Source of the DNA: an uncultured PS1 clade bacterium
GTDB taxonomy: Bacteria > Pseudomonadota > Gammaproteobacteria > PS1 > Pseudothioglobaceae
Assembly: GCA_938086805.1 (NCBI GenBank)
Contig: CALKDH010000100.1
Location: forward strand, 1 to 47,809
DNA length: 47,809 bases
Reading direction: 5' to 3'
Part shown: one piece after another, positions 37,592 through 46,724 of the stretch
How positions within the stretch are numbered: position 1 is the first letter of the stretch
How the letters are laid out: each line of letters starts with the position of its first letter
Made by a program: the position numbers and the translations under genes
Notes under the pieces: generated by a model
Told to the model about the DNA's origin: nothing
The model's input: only the letters and a program-made list of their open reading frames with translations
The model's database searches: none

Positions 37592-38641
37592 TTATCTGGC
37601 TTCCTTAAGGCTTTTAATTACACTTTCTGTCTCATCCCAGTCTATGCACCCATCGGTCACTGATACTCCATATTTCATAATATCTTTGTTTTCTGGTATT
37701 TTTTGTTTACCTGAAAATAAATTACTTTCAAGCATCACTCCAAAAATCGATTCATTTCCCGACATGATTTGACTTTTAATATCCTCAATCACTCTGCCCT
37801 GATTTCTGTAATCTTGATGAGAATTATCATGGGAACAATCAATCATAATTCTCTCATTTAGTCCATTTTCTCTGAGGAGATTTTCACATTCTAGGACTGA
37901 TTCCTTATCATAGTTCGGTTTAATACCGCCCCTAAGTATTATGTGAGAGGATTTATTTCCTTTGGCTTTGAATGTTGAGATTTGACCTTCATCATTGATT
38001 CCTAAAAAACTTTGTGGTGAGGAGCATGCTTTTATTGCATTTACAGCCATGGATAAGTTACCATCCGTTCCATTTTTAAAGCCCACTGTCATTGAGAGTC
38101 CACTGGACATTTCTCTATGAGTTTGTGATTCAGTTGTCCTTGCTCCAATAGCACACCAGGAAATCAGGTCTGCAAGATATTGAGGGGTAATCGGATTAAG
38201 TGCCTCAGTTGCTGTTGGTATCCCTTGCTCTGCAAGCCAAGCCATAAGCTCACGCCCTTGTCGGAGACCTTTTTCAACATCCAGTGAATTGTCCATATCT
38301 GGATCACTAATCAATCCTTTCCATCCAACAGTGGTTCTTGGCTTTTCAAAATAGACTCTCATCATGATATAGAGTGATTCTTCAACTTCTTTCTGAAGTA
38401 ACTTTAATTTAAGAGCATATTCTTTAGCAGCATCAATGTCATGAATTGAGCAAGGACCCACAATTACTATAATTCTTTTGTCTCTGCCTAAAAAAATATC
38501 ATCTACAGTTTTACGACTGGTTAAAATGTTAGCTTTGCCGTGATCACTAACTTTGATTAGCTGCCTTAAATCAATGGGTGAAGTAATCACAGTTTCGCTT
38601 TCAATATTTTTATTGTGGATTTGATTAGTCATAACAGCCAT
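37592..38641 (-). CDS. 3-deoxy-7-phosphoheptulonate (DAHP) synthase, class I
   Basis: VIVGPCSIHD; MMRVYFEKPRTTVGWKGLISDPDMD; GARTTESQTHREMSSGLSMTVGFKNGTDG; HIILRGG. Confidence 0.96.
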   Translation of the reverse strand: MAVMTNQIHNKNIESETVITSPIDLRQLIKVSDHGKANILTSRKTVDDIFLGRDKRIIVIVGPCSIHDIDAAKEYALKLKLLQKEVEESLYIMMRVYFEKPRTTVGWKGLISDPDMDNSLDVEKGLRQGRELMAWLAEQGIPTATEALNPITPQYLADLISWCAIGARTTESQTHREMSSGLSMTVGFKNGTDGNLSMAVNAIKACSSPQSFLGINDEGQISTFKAKGNKSSHIILRGGIKPNYDKESVLECENLLRENGLNERIMIDCSHDNSHQDYRNQGRVIEDIKSQIMSGNESIFGVMLESNLFSGKQKIPENKDIMKYGVSVTDGCIDWDETESVIKSLKEAR

Positions 38642-38766
38642 GTTTTTTAGATGTGATGGATAATTTAAACATAAATAAAGAAATAGTTAAGAGTTAGATG
38701 ATAAAAAAATATTTATTTTTTTAATACTTGAATGCTGTATTAATCTTGATAATTTTTAATGAATAG

Positions 38767-39603
38767 ATGAAGGAAATAACAAAAAAAATACTATTATTTT
38801 CATTAGTCTTTCTTGTTGGATGTAGCTCTACAACTTTTATTTATAATCGGATTGACTTTTTGTTGCCATGGTATCTGGAGAGTTATGTTGATTTAAATCA
38901 AGAGCAAAGGCAGAATTTAAATGAATTGCTTGAGCCATTTTTTGAATGGCATAGGGAAGAAGAGTTGCCTATATATTCAGAAATGATAGGAGATTTAGAG
39001 CTAATTCTTGATGAAAAAATTGAGCTCTCTTCTATTGAATCTATTACTTATGATGTTGAACAAGCTTGGTTTCGTCTCGAAGATGAAATGATTTTGTGGG
39101 CTATACCGATGGCGCGTGATTTATCCAAAGAGCAAATTGAAGAATTTCTTCAGTCAATGCAATCCAAAACATTACAGAGTGAAAAAAAATATTTAAGTCG
39201 TAATTTGCAAACGTATCAAAATGATAACTACAAACGTATAAGAAAGAACTTGAGACGCTTTATAGGAGGTATGAATAAGGATCAGCTTGATCTTATTAGC
39301 TCTGCAAGTCAAGAGATGATTAGAGTTGATGATCAGTGGATTAATAATAGAAAGGCTCTTATTGAAAAACTCAGGTTGATTCTCAGGAGGGATGAAGGTT
39401 GGGAGTTAGCTCTAACAAATATTACGCATAGAGACGATTTGGTTTCAGACAATTATCGTAAAACTTACTCACATAATATCAAAATTAATCAGCAACTTTT
39501 TGTTGAGATTTTAAATTCAAGGACTGAAAAGCAAGATGAAAAACTTCGCACACAGTTATTGAGATACAAGACCGATATCAATAATTTAATTGCTAGAAAA
39601 TAG
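38767..39603 (+). CDS. DUF6279-like predicted lipoprotein
   Basis: Lipobox LVFLVGCSSTTFIYNRIDFLLPWYLESYVDLNQEQRQNLNELLEPFFEWHREEELP. Confidence 0.8.
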   Translation: MKEITKKILLFSLVFLVGCSSTTFIYNRIDFLLPWYLESYVDLNQEQRQNLNELLEPFFEWHREEELPIYSEMIGDLELILDEKIELSSIESITYDVEQAWFRLEDEMILWAIPMARDLSKEQIEEFLQSMQSKTLQSEKKYLSRNLQTYQNDNYKRIRKNLRRFIGGMNKDQLDLISSASQEMIRVDDQWINNRKALIEKLRLILRRDEGWELALTNITHRDDLVSDNYRKTYSHNIKINQQLFVEILNSRTEKQDEKLRTQLLRYKTDINNLIARK

Positions 39604-39606
39604 CTC

Positions 39607-40701
39607 CTACCAGCGCCTCTTCATTCTTCCTCTGAGTATATCCGAAACCCAGTTTAGAAATAGGCCAATGAAAGCCGCAGAGCAAAGCCATAATACTGGA
39701 AGTTTGCCCTCAGAGCCAAATATTACAGAGCGATAAGCACTGCCAATGGAGTCAAATGGAACAGAAGAGCCAATAAACTCAAGCCATTCTGGAGCTGCAT
39801 TCAGAGGAATCATTGTTCCGCTCAATGCTGATTGATAAAAAACAACTGGAAGGATAATCACCAGGGCTAAAAGACCAACTGTTGAGAATAAGCCGAGAAA
39901 AAACCAGCTTAGGCAAACGCATATGAACCATGCAAAGAGCCACGACATAAAAAACACTTCCCACTGCATTGTTGTTAAAGTAACGACCAATGCTAGAGTG
40001 AAGCTCGATACGCCCATCGTCATCACGGGTATAACAGTTCTGACATAGGCCCTGTTAAGCAGCGTCATTTGGTTGGTCGAAAGGAAGAGCAGCGCTGAGC
40101 CAACCATTGCTGAGAGCCATGTAATAAAGCTCATTACAAATGGAGCGGGGATTGAGGAGAGGCTTTGAGCCTCATAAAGGTTTTCAGATTCAATCTGAAT
40201 TGGCATTTCAGAGCTAGGTGTAATATTTTCAAGCTTTGCCATTCGAAGGTTGGATATGAAAGCTGAGAGGCCTAACTGAAAGGTTGATGGCAGTTGACTT
40301 GCAATTTGTGTTTCTGAAACCGTTAGGTGGTCGGAGATGATAACCTTAATATCAATATTACTTTTTCCTAATGCCTTCTCTGAAAAGTCTTCAGGAAAAA
40401 TTATCACTGAAGAGATTTCTCCATTAGATAAAGCGATTTTTGCTTTTTCAGAATCTTTGAATAATCCAACTCTAAACGGAAGCGATCTAGAGATAGCCTT
40501 AATGGCTTGTGTTGAAATCAAAGGAAAAGATGTTCCTGTATCGAGGTTAACTATTCCAAGTCTAAAGTTTGATGAAATCTTCTCGGGATCGTTCGGCGCA
40601 GTCAGACTAAATGTTGAAAAAATTAATGCAATGATTGTTGGGACAATAATAGCCGCTCTGAATAGTTTGCTGCGTCGAAAATCATTAATTGAAGAGGGCA
40701 T
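39607..40701 (-). CDS. ABC-2/YhgE-Pip-like membrane protein
   Basis: N-terminal TM then extracytoplasmic domain (FRLGIVNLDTGT...ALSNGEISSVIIFPEDFS) followed by a C-terminal hydrophobic cluster. Confidence 0.7.
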   Translation of the reverse strand: MPSSINDFRRSKLFRAAIIVPTIIALIFSTFSLTAPNDPEKISSNFRLGIVNLDTGTSFPLISTQAIKAISRSLPFRVGLFKDSEKAKIALSNGEISSVIIFPEDFSEKALGKSNIDIKVIISDHLTVSETQIASQLPSTFQLGLSAFISNLRMAKLENITPSSEMPIQIESENLYEAQSLSSIPAPFVMSFITWLSAMVGSALLFLSTNQMTLLNRAYVRTVIPVMTMGVSSFTLALVVTLTTMQWEVFFMSWLFAWFICVCLSWFFLGLFSTVGLLALVIILPVVFYQSALSGTMIPLNAAPEWLEFIGSSVPFDSIGSAYRSVIFGSEGKLPVLWLCSAAFIGLFLNWVSDILRGRMKRRW

Positions 40702-40740
40702 GAATCTAAATCAAATAAGATGAACAATACACAAACACAC

Positions 40741-42363
40741 CTACTTAGTCAAACTCGTATGACTATTGTTTAGAATCATTTCAGCAGCTTTTTCTGCAAT
40801 CATCATCGTTGGAGCATTTGTATTTCCTGAAACAAGTTCGGGCATTATTGACGCGTCAACGACCCGTAAGTTTTTGATACCATGAACTCTTAGCTGGTCA
40901 TCAACTACGCTCTCTTTGTCATGCCCCATTTTGCATGTGCCAACTGGATGATAAATACTCTGGCTATGATTTCTTGCAACCTCTAATAATTCATCATCAG
41001 AAGAGAAGGAGTTCCCAGGCACAAATTCATCGAGTATGTGTTCTTTGATTGAGTTTGCCTGTGCAATTTTTCTGGCAACCTTGATTGATTCTATCGCGAC
41101 TTTTCTGTCAGATTCAGTTGAGAGGTAATTTGGAATAATCGTAGGGAGATCTTCAGGGTTTGATGAGTTGATGGAGACTTCGCCTCTGCTTTCTGGTCTG
41201 AGGTTGCAAACTGACATTGTAAAAGCTGAGAATGGATGGACACCATCTCCCGGTTTATCTGCACTTAGAGGCTGCATATGAAATTGTATGTTTGGTCTTG
41301 AGCCATCCAAAGCGGTATTAGTGAAAGCAAAAACTTGACTCGCACTTAAGGTTAGAGGACCTGTTCTAAAGAGAATATATTGCACTCCAATGAGTGCTTT
41401 TTTCCACCATGTGTTTAGCTCATCATTAAGGGTTCTCGTATTTGTTTTATAAACCAGTCTGATTTGAAGGTGGTCTTGGAGATTCTTTCCAACTGCAGGA
41501 TTATGATGAATCGTTTTAATACCTAACTTGTTAAGTAAATCTTTATCTCCAATTCCTGAGAGCTGTAATATTTGTGGTGAACTAATTGCACCTGCTGATA
41601 ATATAACCTCTTTTTTCGCATGAATAGTTAGGCTAGCCTTTCTTTTATTTTGAATGCATTCAACACCAATTGCCTTGGAGCCATCAAATATGACTTTACT
41701 GATTTGAGTGCTAGTCATGATTGTTAAATTTTTCCTGGCTCTAACTTTGCGATTCAGAAATGAACGATATGAGCTCCTTCTGAATCCTTTATGCGTTGTT
41801 TGCTGAAAGTATCCAACACCCTCTTGTTTTTCTCCATTGCAATCTGCATTAAACGGGATACCAATCTCCTCAGAGGCCTTAATAAAAAGATCTGCTATTT
41901 TTCTTCTTAATCTTAGATTAGAAACTTTTAACTCGCCATCAACTCCATGATATTGATCTTCACCATTTTCTTGACATTCAAATTTTTTAAATAAAGGGAG
42001 CACCTCTTTGTATGACCACCCTTTGTTTCCAAGCTTCTCCCAATTATCATAGTCATGTTTATCACCTCTAATATAGAGAAGCCCATTAAGGGCGCTAGAG
42101 CCACCAAGAACCTTTCCTCTTGGCCAATCAATCCTTCTGTTATTTAACCCTTTGTCCTTTTCGAGCTGGTACATCCAATCAAATTTCGGATTGTTCATTG
42201 TTTTGAAGTAACCAACTGGAACATGAAGCCAAAGATTGTTATCTTTGCGCCCAGCTTCAATCAGTAGCACTCTATTCTCTGGGTCTGATGAGAGTCTATT
42301 CGCTAGCAAGCATCCCGCTGATCCAGCGCCAACAATAATGTAATCAAATTCCATAGACCTCAT
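40741..42363 (-). CDS. GMC family oxidoreductase (choline dehydrogenase-like)
   Basis: FDYIIVGAGSAGCLLANRLS; GGSSALNGLLYIRGDKHDYDNW; GAISSPQILQLSGIG; HPVGTCKMG; VVDASIMPELVSGNTNAPTMMIAEKAA. Confidence 0.94.
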   Translation of the reverse strand: MRSMEFDYIIVGAGSAGCLLANRLSSDPENRVLLIEAGRKDNNLWLHVPVGYFKTMNNPKFDWMYQLEKDKGLNNRRIDWPRGKVLGGSSALNGLLYIRGDKHDYDNWEKLGNKGWSYKEVLPLFKKFECQENGEDQYHGVDGELKVSNLRLRRKIADLFIKASEEIGIPFNADCNGEKQEGVGYFQQTTHKGFRRSSYRSFLNRKVRARKNLTIMTSTQISKVIFDGSKAIGVECIQNKRKASLTIHAKKEVILSAGAISSPQILQLSGIGDKDLLNKLGIKTIHHNPAVGKNLQDHLQIRLVYKTNTRTLNDELNTWWKKALIGVQYILFRTGPLTLSASQVFAFTNTALDGSRPNIQFHMQPLSADKPGDGVHPFSAFTMSVCNLRPESRGEVSINSSNPEDLPTIIPNYLSTESDRKVAIESIKVARKIAQANSIKEHILDEFVPGNSFSSDDELLEVARNHSQSIYHPVGTCKMGHDKESVVDDQLRVHGIKNLRVVDASIMPELVSGNTNAPTMMIAEKAAEMILNNSHTSLTK

Positions 42364-42402
42364 TTTCGATAAATTTTTTTTTCATAAAATATATAAATAT
42401 GA

Positions 42403-42426
42403 GTTATTTTTTTTAAAAAAAGTAAC
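42403..42426. promoter_or_regulatory. 24-bp near-perfect palindrome GTTATTTTTTTT-AAAAAAAGTAAC
   Basis: 11 of 12 arm positions complementary; in the GMC/TRAP divergent region. Confidence 0.35.
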
Positions 42427-42513
42427 CCTAAAATAAATATGATAATTATAGGTAAAACTTATGACTATCAGGTTACGAATAAAAAAATATAGATAAATTT
42501 TTTTAGAAATAGA

Positions 42514-42543
42514 TTGAAAGATATATATCAATTGATGTATACT
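42514..42543 (+). promoter_or_regulatory. Promoter of the TRAP operon: TTGAAA-18 bp-TATACT, containing the 23-bp element shared with the inositol operon
   Basis: -35 at 42514-42519, -10 at 42538-42543; 42521-42543 is 22/23 identical to 22275-22297. Confidence 0.6.
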
Positions 42544-42544
42544 G

Positions 42545-42560
42545 GCGTTTAGCTAAATGC
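42545..42560. promoter_or_regulatory. Dyad GCGTTTAG/CTAAATGC at the predicted TRAP transcription start; candidate operator
   Basis: 7 of 8 arm positions match; begins 2 nt after the -10. Confidence 0.4.
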
Positions 42561-42610
42561 GTAATTTTATTGTGTGTTTATCTATTAATGTTTAAAAATT
42601 AGGAGATTTT

Positions 42611-43705
42611 ATGTTTAAAAATAAAGTTGGTTTATTTGCTGCTGCATTAGTCGCGTTTAGTTCAAGCGCTATTGCTGATGGTAATATCCATTTGAAAGTA
42701 CAATCTGTATTAAACTCTACTGGTAGTGAAGTTGGCTATGTAAGAGATTTTGCAGAAGACGTTGCTGCCCTAACTGATGGCAGAGTAACAATTGAAGTTC
42801 TTCCAGGAGGCTCTGTTGTTCCTAACTCTGATCTAATTGATGCGGTTGACGCTGGTCTAATTGATGGCGGATTTGCATGGACTCACTACTGGTCTGGTAA
42901 GCATCCAGCTGCTATGCTGTTTGGCTCACCAATCGCAGGTGCAGGACTTGGAATTGACAACATCGCATGGCTATCATGGTTCCATAGTGCTGGTGGTAAA
43001 GAGCTCTACGACCAGTTATGGGATGAGATGGACTTGAATGTTGTTGGTTTGATGCTTCAGCCAGTTGGTCCAGAAGCGCTAGGTTGGTTTAAAGAGCCAA
43101 TTAACAGTATGGACGACTTCCGTAAGCTTAGATTCCGTGCTCCTCCAGGAATCCCAGGGCAAACCTATAAGGATATTGGTGTCGCAGCTGTAGCTATGGG
43201 TGGTGGAGATATTCTACCAGCACTTGAGAAAGGCGTAATTGACGCAGCAGAATGGTGCTGCCCAGAGCCAGATAGAGACTTTGGTTTCCAAAAGGTTCTT
43301 AAGTACTACTACTTGCAAGGACTTCACCAGAACGTTGTGAATGCTGACATGTATATCAACGGTGACAGATGGAATGAAATTTCTGCGCGTGACCAACATG
43401 CTATCCATGTAGCTGCAAGAGCAGCTAGACTGGACTCTATGTCAAATCGTATCTATGCTAACGGTATTGCTATGGCAGACTTGCTAGAGCAAGGCGTTCA
43501 GCTAATGGATACTCCGGAGGACTACTTTGTTGAGTTTATGGCTGCTGCAAATGCAACTCTTAATAAGTACTCTGATGAGAATGCATTTTTTGCAGAGGTT
43601 TGGGCTTCACAGAGAGATTTCGCTGAGAAAGCGGTTCCTTTCTGGTCAGGTGCTCAATCATCTAATGCTAAGTTAGGTTTAGCTTTTGCTGCAACTTTGA
43701 AGTAA
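42611..43705 (+). CDS. TRAP transporter substrate-binding protein (DctP/TakP-like)
   Basis: Signal peptide, RKLRFRAPPGIPGQTYKDIGVAAVAMGGGDILPALEKGVIDAAEW, KYYYLQGLHQ. Confidence 0.94.
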   Translation: MFKNKVGLFAAALVAFSSSAIADGNIHLKVQSVLNSTGSEVGYVRDFAEDVAALTDGRVTIEVLPGGSVVPNSDLIDAVDAGLIDGGFAWTHYWSGKHPAAMLFGSPIAGAGLGIDNIAWLSWFHSAGGKELYDQLWDEMDLNVVGLMLQPVGPEALGWFKEPINSMDDFRKLRFRAPPGIPGQTYKDIGVAAVAMGGGDILPALEKGVIDAAEWCCPEPDRDFGFQKVLKYYYLQGLHQNVVNADMYINGDRWNEISARDQHAIHVAARAARLDSMSNRIYANGIAMADLLEQGVQLMDTPEDYFVEFMAAANATLNKYSDENAFFAEVWASQRDFAEKAVPFWSGAQSSNAKLGLAFAATLK

Positions 43706-43730
43706 GTATAAATCGTAAGACTTGTAATGA

Positions 43731-43768
43731 AGTTGCCAATAGTGAATACTGTTGGCAACTTTTTTTTA
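43731..43768 (+). terminator. Intrinsic terminator after TRAP SBP gene
   Basis: AGTTGCCAA-tagtgaatactg-TTGGCAACT followed by TTTTTTT. Confidence 0.8.
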
Positions 43769-43777
43769 TCACAAGCC

Positions 43778-43825
43778 GGCTTTTTCTAACTTTGGGTTCT
43801 CCTTTATCCCAGAGTTAGAAAAGCC
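43778..43825. promoter_or_regulatory. Long stem-loop downstream of the terminator, between dctP and dctQ-like genes
   Basis: GGCTTTTTCTAACTTTGGG / CCCAGAGTTAGAAAAGCC: about 18 bp stem with one bulged U and one G-U, no following U-tract on + strand. Confidence 0.55.
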
Positions 43826-43911
43826 TTAATTATTTAGGGTTTTATTTTTAAAACGCTCTAGTTTTGTTACAATGGTGTAACGTTGAATAGTTTATAAATT
43901 AGGTGTAATTT

Positions 43912-44520
43912 ATGTCAGAGGAAGAAGATATTGGTAAATTAGATATTACCGATGAAATGATTGCAGAAGGCAGATCATACACTGGTGTAATGCCTGATGA
44001 TATGCCAAAAATGATGGCGAGAACTATCCTTGGTATTGACTGGTTTAGTCTCAAGGTTGGACAGATAGCCTGTTGGATTACAGTCCCCGTATTTTTATCG
44101 ATGTTTATTGAAGTGACTGGAAGACATTTTTTTAGTTCACCGACAATGTGGGCATATGATATTAGTAGGATGGGTGCGGGCGCAATGTTTATGCTTGGTG
44201 CTGGATATGCCCTTTCAAAAGGAGTTCATATTCGAGCAGACTTTATGTATCGTAACTGGTCTGTTAAGACACAAGCAACTATTGATTTAACGCTTTATTT
44301 ATTATTTTATTTTCCTGGGATTACTGGGGCTGCATGGGCTTGCTATAAATACGCCTATAAGTCTTGGTCACAAATGGAAAGAGGAATGGATACTGCGTGG
44401 ATGCCTCTAATGTACCCGATTAAGTCTATGTTGTTTATAGGCTTTGTATTTCTATTAATCCAAGGCATTTCTGAAACGCTTAAATGCATTTATGCTGTAA
44501 GAAATAGGAGATGGCCATGA
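43912..44520 (+). CDS. TRAP transporter small permease subunit
   Basis: Four TM segments; FIEVTGRHFFSSPTMWAYDISR...ALSKGVHIRADF. Confidence 0.9.
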   Translation: MSEEEDIGKLDITDEMIAEGRSYTGVMPDDMPKMMARTILGIDWFSLKVGQIACWITVPVFLSMFIEVTGRHFFSSPTMWAYDISRMGAGAMFMLGAGYALSKGVHIRADFMYRNWSVKTQATIDLTLYLLFYFPGITGAAWACYKYAYKSWSQMERGMDTAWMPLMYPIKSMLFIGFVFLLIQGISETLKCIYAVRNRRWP

Positions 44521-45833
44521 GTCCAGAAGTATTAGGCATTATCCTAATTTTAACAATGCTATTTGCCATATTTATTGGCTTTCCAATTTCATTCACTCTA
44601 ATATTTCTGGGCGTATTTTTTGGTTATCTGGGCTTTGGAGATCTTGTTTTCTATCTGATGACCTTCCAGTTTTCTGGGAGTATGCTCGAGCAAACTCTTG
44701 TAGCGATTCCTCTCTTTACCTTTATGGGAATTCTCATGGAGAAGGCAAATCTCATGGAGCGATTATTTACCTCCGTTCAGATGGCACTTGCCAGAACTAA
44801 AGGGTCTTTATTTGTTGCTGTTCTTTTTGTTGCTACTATCTTTGGAGCTGCAACTGGAATTGTGGGCGCTTCAGTCACTATTTTAGGAATCATGTCTGCC
44901 AAGACTATGAATCGATCAGGTTATGATGTGCGTCTAGCTGCAGGCTCTATTACGGCTGGTGGTACCCTTGGTATCTTGATACCTCCAAGTATTATGCTGG
45001 TTGTTATGGGGCCAATTCTAAACGTTCCTGTGACTGATTTATTTGCTGCTGCAATTGTTCCAGGATTGATGCTAGCGGCTCTATATACTGGTTATACGCT
45101 TATCAGGTGCCACTTAAATCCAGCTCTAGGCCCTGTTGTCCCTGAAGATTTGATACCTGATTCCATGAATGAGGTATGGAAAGAATTTTTTAAAGGCCTT
45201 GTTCCACCAGTACTTTTAGTGGGTGCATCTTTAGGAAGTATTTTGGCTGGTTGGGCTACTGCAACTGAAGGCGCTGCGATGGGTGCGGTTGGTGCAATTT
45301 TTCTGACTTTGGCTTATCGTAAGTTAACCTTTGAATCTTTTAGAAGTTCACTTTTAAAAACTTTAGAGATTACGACATTAATTATGGTGTTGGTTTGCGC
45401 ATCGAACTTTTTTGGAGCAGTCTTTTCGAGACTGGGAACTCCAACGATGATTACTGAGTTCTTAATGTTGCTTGATCTTCCGCCAACTGCCATTTTATTA
45501 ATAATTATGGCTTTGATTTTTTTACTGGCATGGCCACTGGAGTGGGTTCCAATTGTCTTAATTATTATTCCAATTGTCTTACCTCTTATAGAACAATTGG
45601 GCTTTAATCTAACTTGGTTTGGTATTCTGGTCGCTGTTAATCTGCAGACTGCTTGGCTTTCACCCCCTGTTGCTCTCTCAGCATACTTTCTCAAGGGAGT
45701 TGTTCCAGAATGGGACCTTTCAGATATCTACAGAGGAATGATGCAGTTCATGGTCATTCAGGTCATCGGATTGTCGTTAATCATTATCTTCCCGCAAATT
45801 GTTCTCTGGCTTCCAACATATTTGTATGGCTAA
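44511..45833 (+). CDS. TRAP transporter large permease subunit (DctM family)
   Basis: GFPISFTLIFLGV; GAATGIVGASVTILGIMSAKTMNRSGYD; GGTLGILIPPSIMLVV; about 12 TM segments. Confidence 0.95.
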   Translation: MAMSPEVLGIILILTMLFAIFIGFPISFTLIFLGVFFGYLGFGDLVFYLMTFQFSGSMLEQTLVAIPLFTFMGILMEKANLMERLFTSVQMALARTKGSLFVAVLFVATIFGAATGIVGASVTILGIMSAKTMNRSGYDVRLAAGSITAGGTLGILIPPSIMLVVMGPILNVPVTDLFAAAIVPGLMLAALYTGYTLIRCHLNPALGPVVPEDLIPDSMNEVWKEFFKGLVPPVLLVGASLGSILAGWATATEGAAMGAVGAIFLTLAYRKLTFESFRSSLLKTLEITTLIMVLVCASNFFGAVFSRLGTPTMITEFLMLLDLPPTAILLIIMALIFLLAWPLEWVPIVLIIIPIVLPLIEQLGFNLTWFGILVAVNLQTAWLSPPVALSAYFLKGVVPEWDLSDIYRGMMQFMVIQVIGLSLIIIFPQIVLWLPTYLYG

Positions 45834-45854
45834 ATTATTGAGTTTTAAGATTTT

Positions 45855-45881
45855 AAAAAAGGGCACAATGTGCCCTTTTTT
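45855..45881. terminator. Intrinsic (potentially bidirectional) terminator between convergent TRAP and GntR genes
   Basis: AAAAAA-GGGCAC-AAT-GTGCCC-TTTTTT. Confidence 0.9.
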
Positions 45882-45932
45882 ATTTTCTATATCAAGTTAA
45901 TTAAATTGAAATAAATTTAAGACGAATAAGTA

Positions 45933-46706
45933 TTAGATGGATTCACCAAAGGTGCTGTTTTGAGAATGAATATAGTCTATATCACTTGTATGAACAAACG
46001 AGGTTCTAAGTTCAATAGTGACATTATTGTATGTTTGGCCTATTCGATTGATTTTTAAGATAGGCGCATTGGGTTCAATATGTAAAAGCGTAGAAATTTT
46101 TTCATCCGCAGAGATCGCTTTGAGTTTTTCAGAACAATTAGTAATAAAAATATTGAATTTATTCTGATAGAGGTTGTAAATAGTATTTGCTCGGCCTTTA
46201 AAGATTTCTTCAGTTAGGCCAGGAAACTTGCTTTGTGGAATAATAATCTTATCAACAATATAAAACTTTTTATTTAGTCCAAGCTTATTGTAAATTTGAA
46301 AAACCGGACTCCCAGCGGGAAGTCCCAATTCAGCAGCTTGTGACTTAGTTGCTTTCTTTGACTCAAAAGAGATAAATTCAACATTAGGACTTTGTTTCTC
46401 ATCACTTCCATTAAGTGCAAAATGAAAATACTCAAAAAGAAAACTACTGTTGTCATGTTGAAATACGAAAGTGCCTAAGCCTTGTTTTCTGATAAGAAAG
46501 CCTTCCTTTTCAAGCATTCCAACGGCCTTTCGAATCGTTCCGATTGAAACGTTGAAAAGTTCTACTAGTGTTTTCTCATTGGGTATAAGCTGACCCGGCC
46601 TGAGCTCATCGCGATAAAGACAATTGAAAAGCTCATTTCTAATTTGAAGCCAGAGCGGAGTTTTACTGTCTCTATCAATGTCAAATTTTAGATCAGTAAT
46701 ACTCAT
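45933..46706 (-). CDS. GntR family transcriptional regulator (HutC/UTRA type)
   Basis: wHTH PLWLQIRNELFNCLYRDELRPGQLIPNEKTLVELFNVSIGTIRKAVGMLEKEGFLIRKQGLGTFV; UTRA-like C-terminus. Confidence 0.92.
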   Translation of the reverse strand: MSITDLKFDIDRDSKTPLWLQIRNELFNCLYRDELRPGQLIPNEKTLVELFNVSIGTIRKAVGMLEKEGFLIRKQGLGTFVFQHDNSSFLFEYFHFALNGSDEKQSPNVEFISFESKKATKSQAAELGLPAGSPVFQIYNKLGLNKKFYIVDKIIIPQSKFPGLTEEIFKGRANTIYNLYQNKFNIFITNCSEKLKAISADEKISTLLHIEPNAPILKINRIGQTYNNVTIELRTSFVHTSDIDYIHSQNSTFGESI

Positions 46707-46724
46707 AAATCTTTGTTTTATATA

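Noticed and set aside
45314-45694. 126-aa minus-strand ORF inside the TRAP large permease
   Set aside because: Shadow of a confident membrane protein gene
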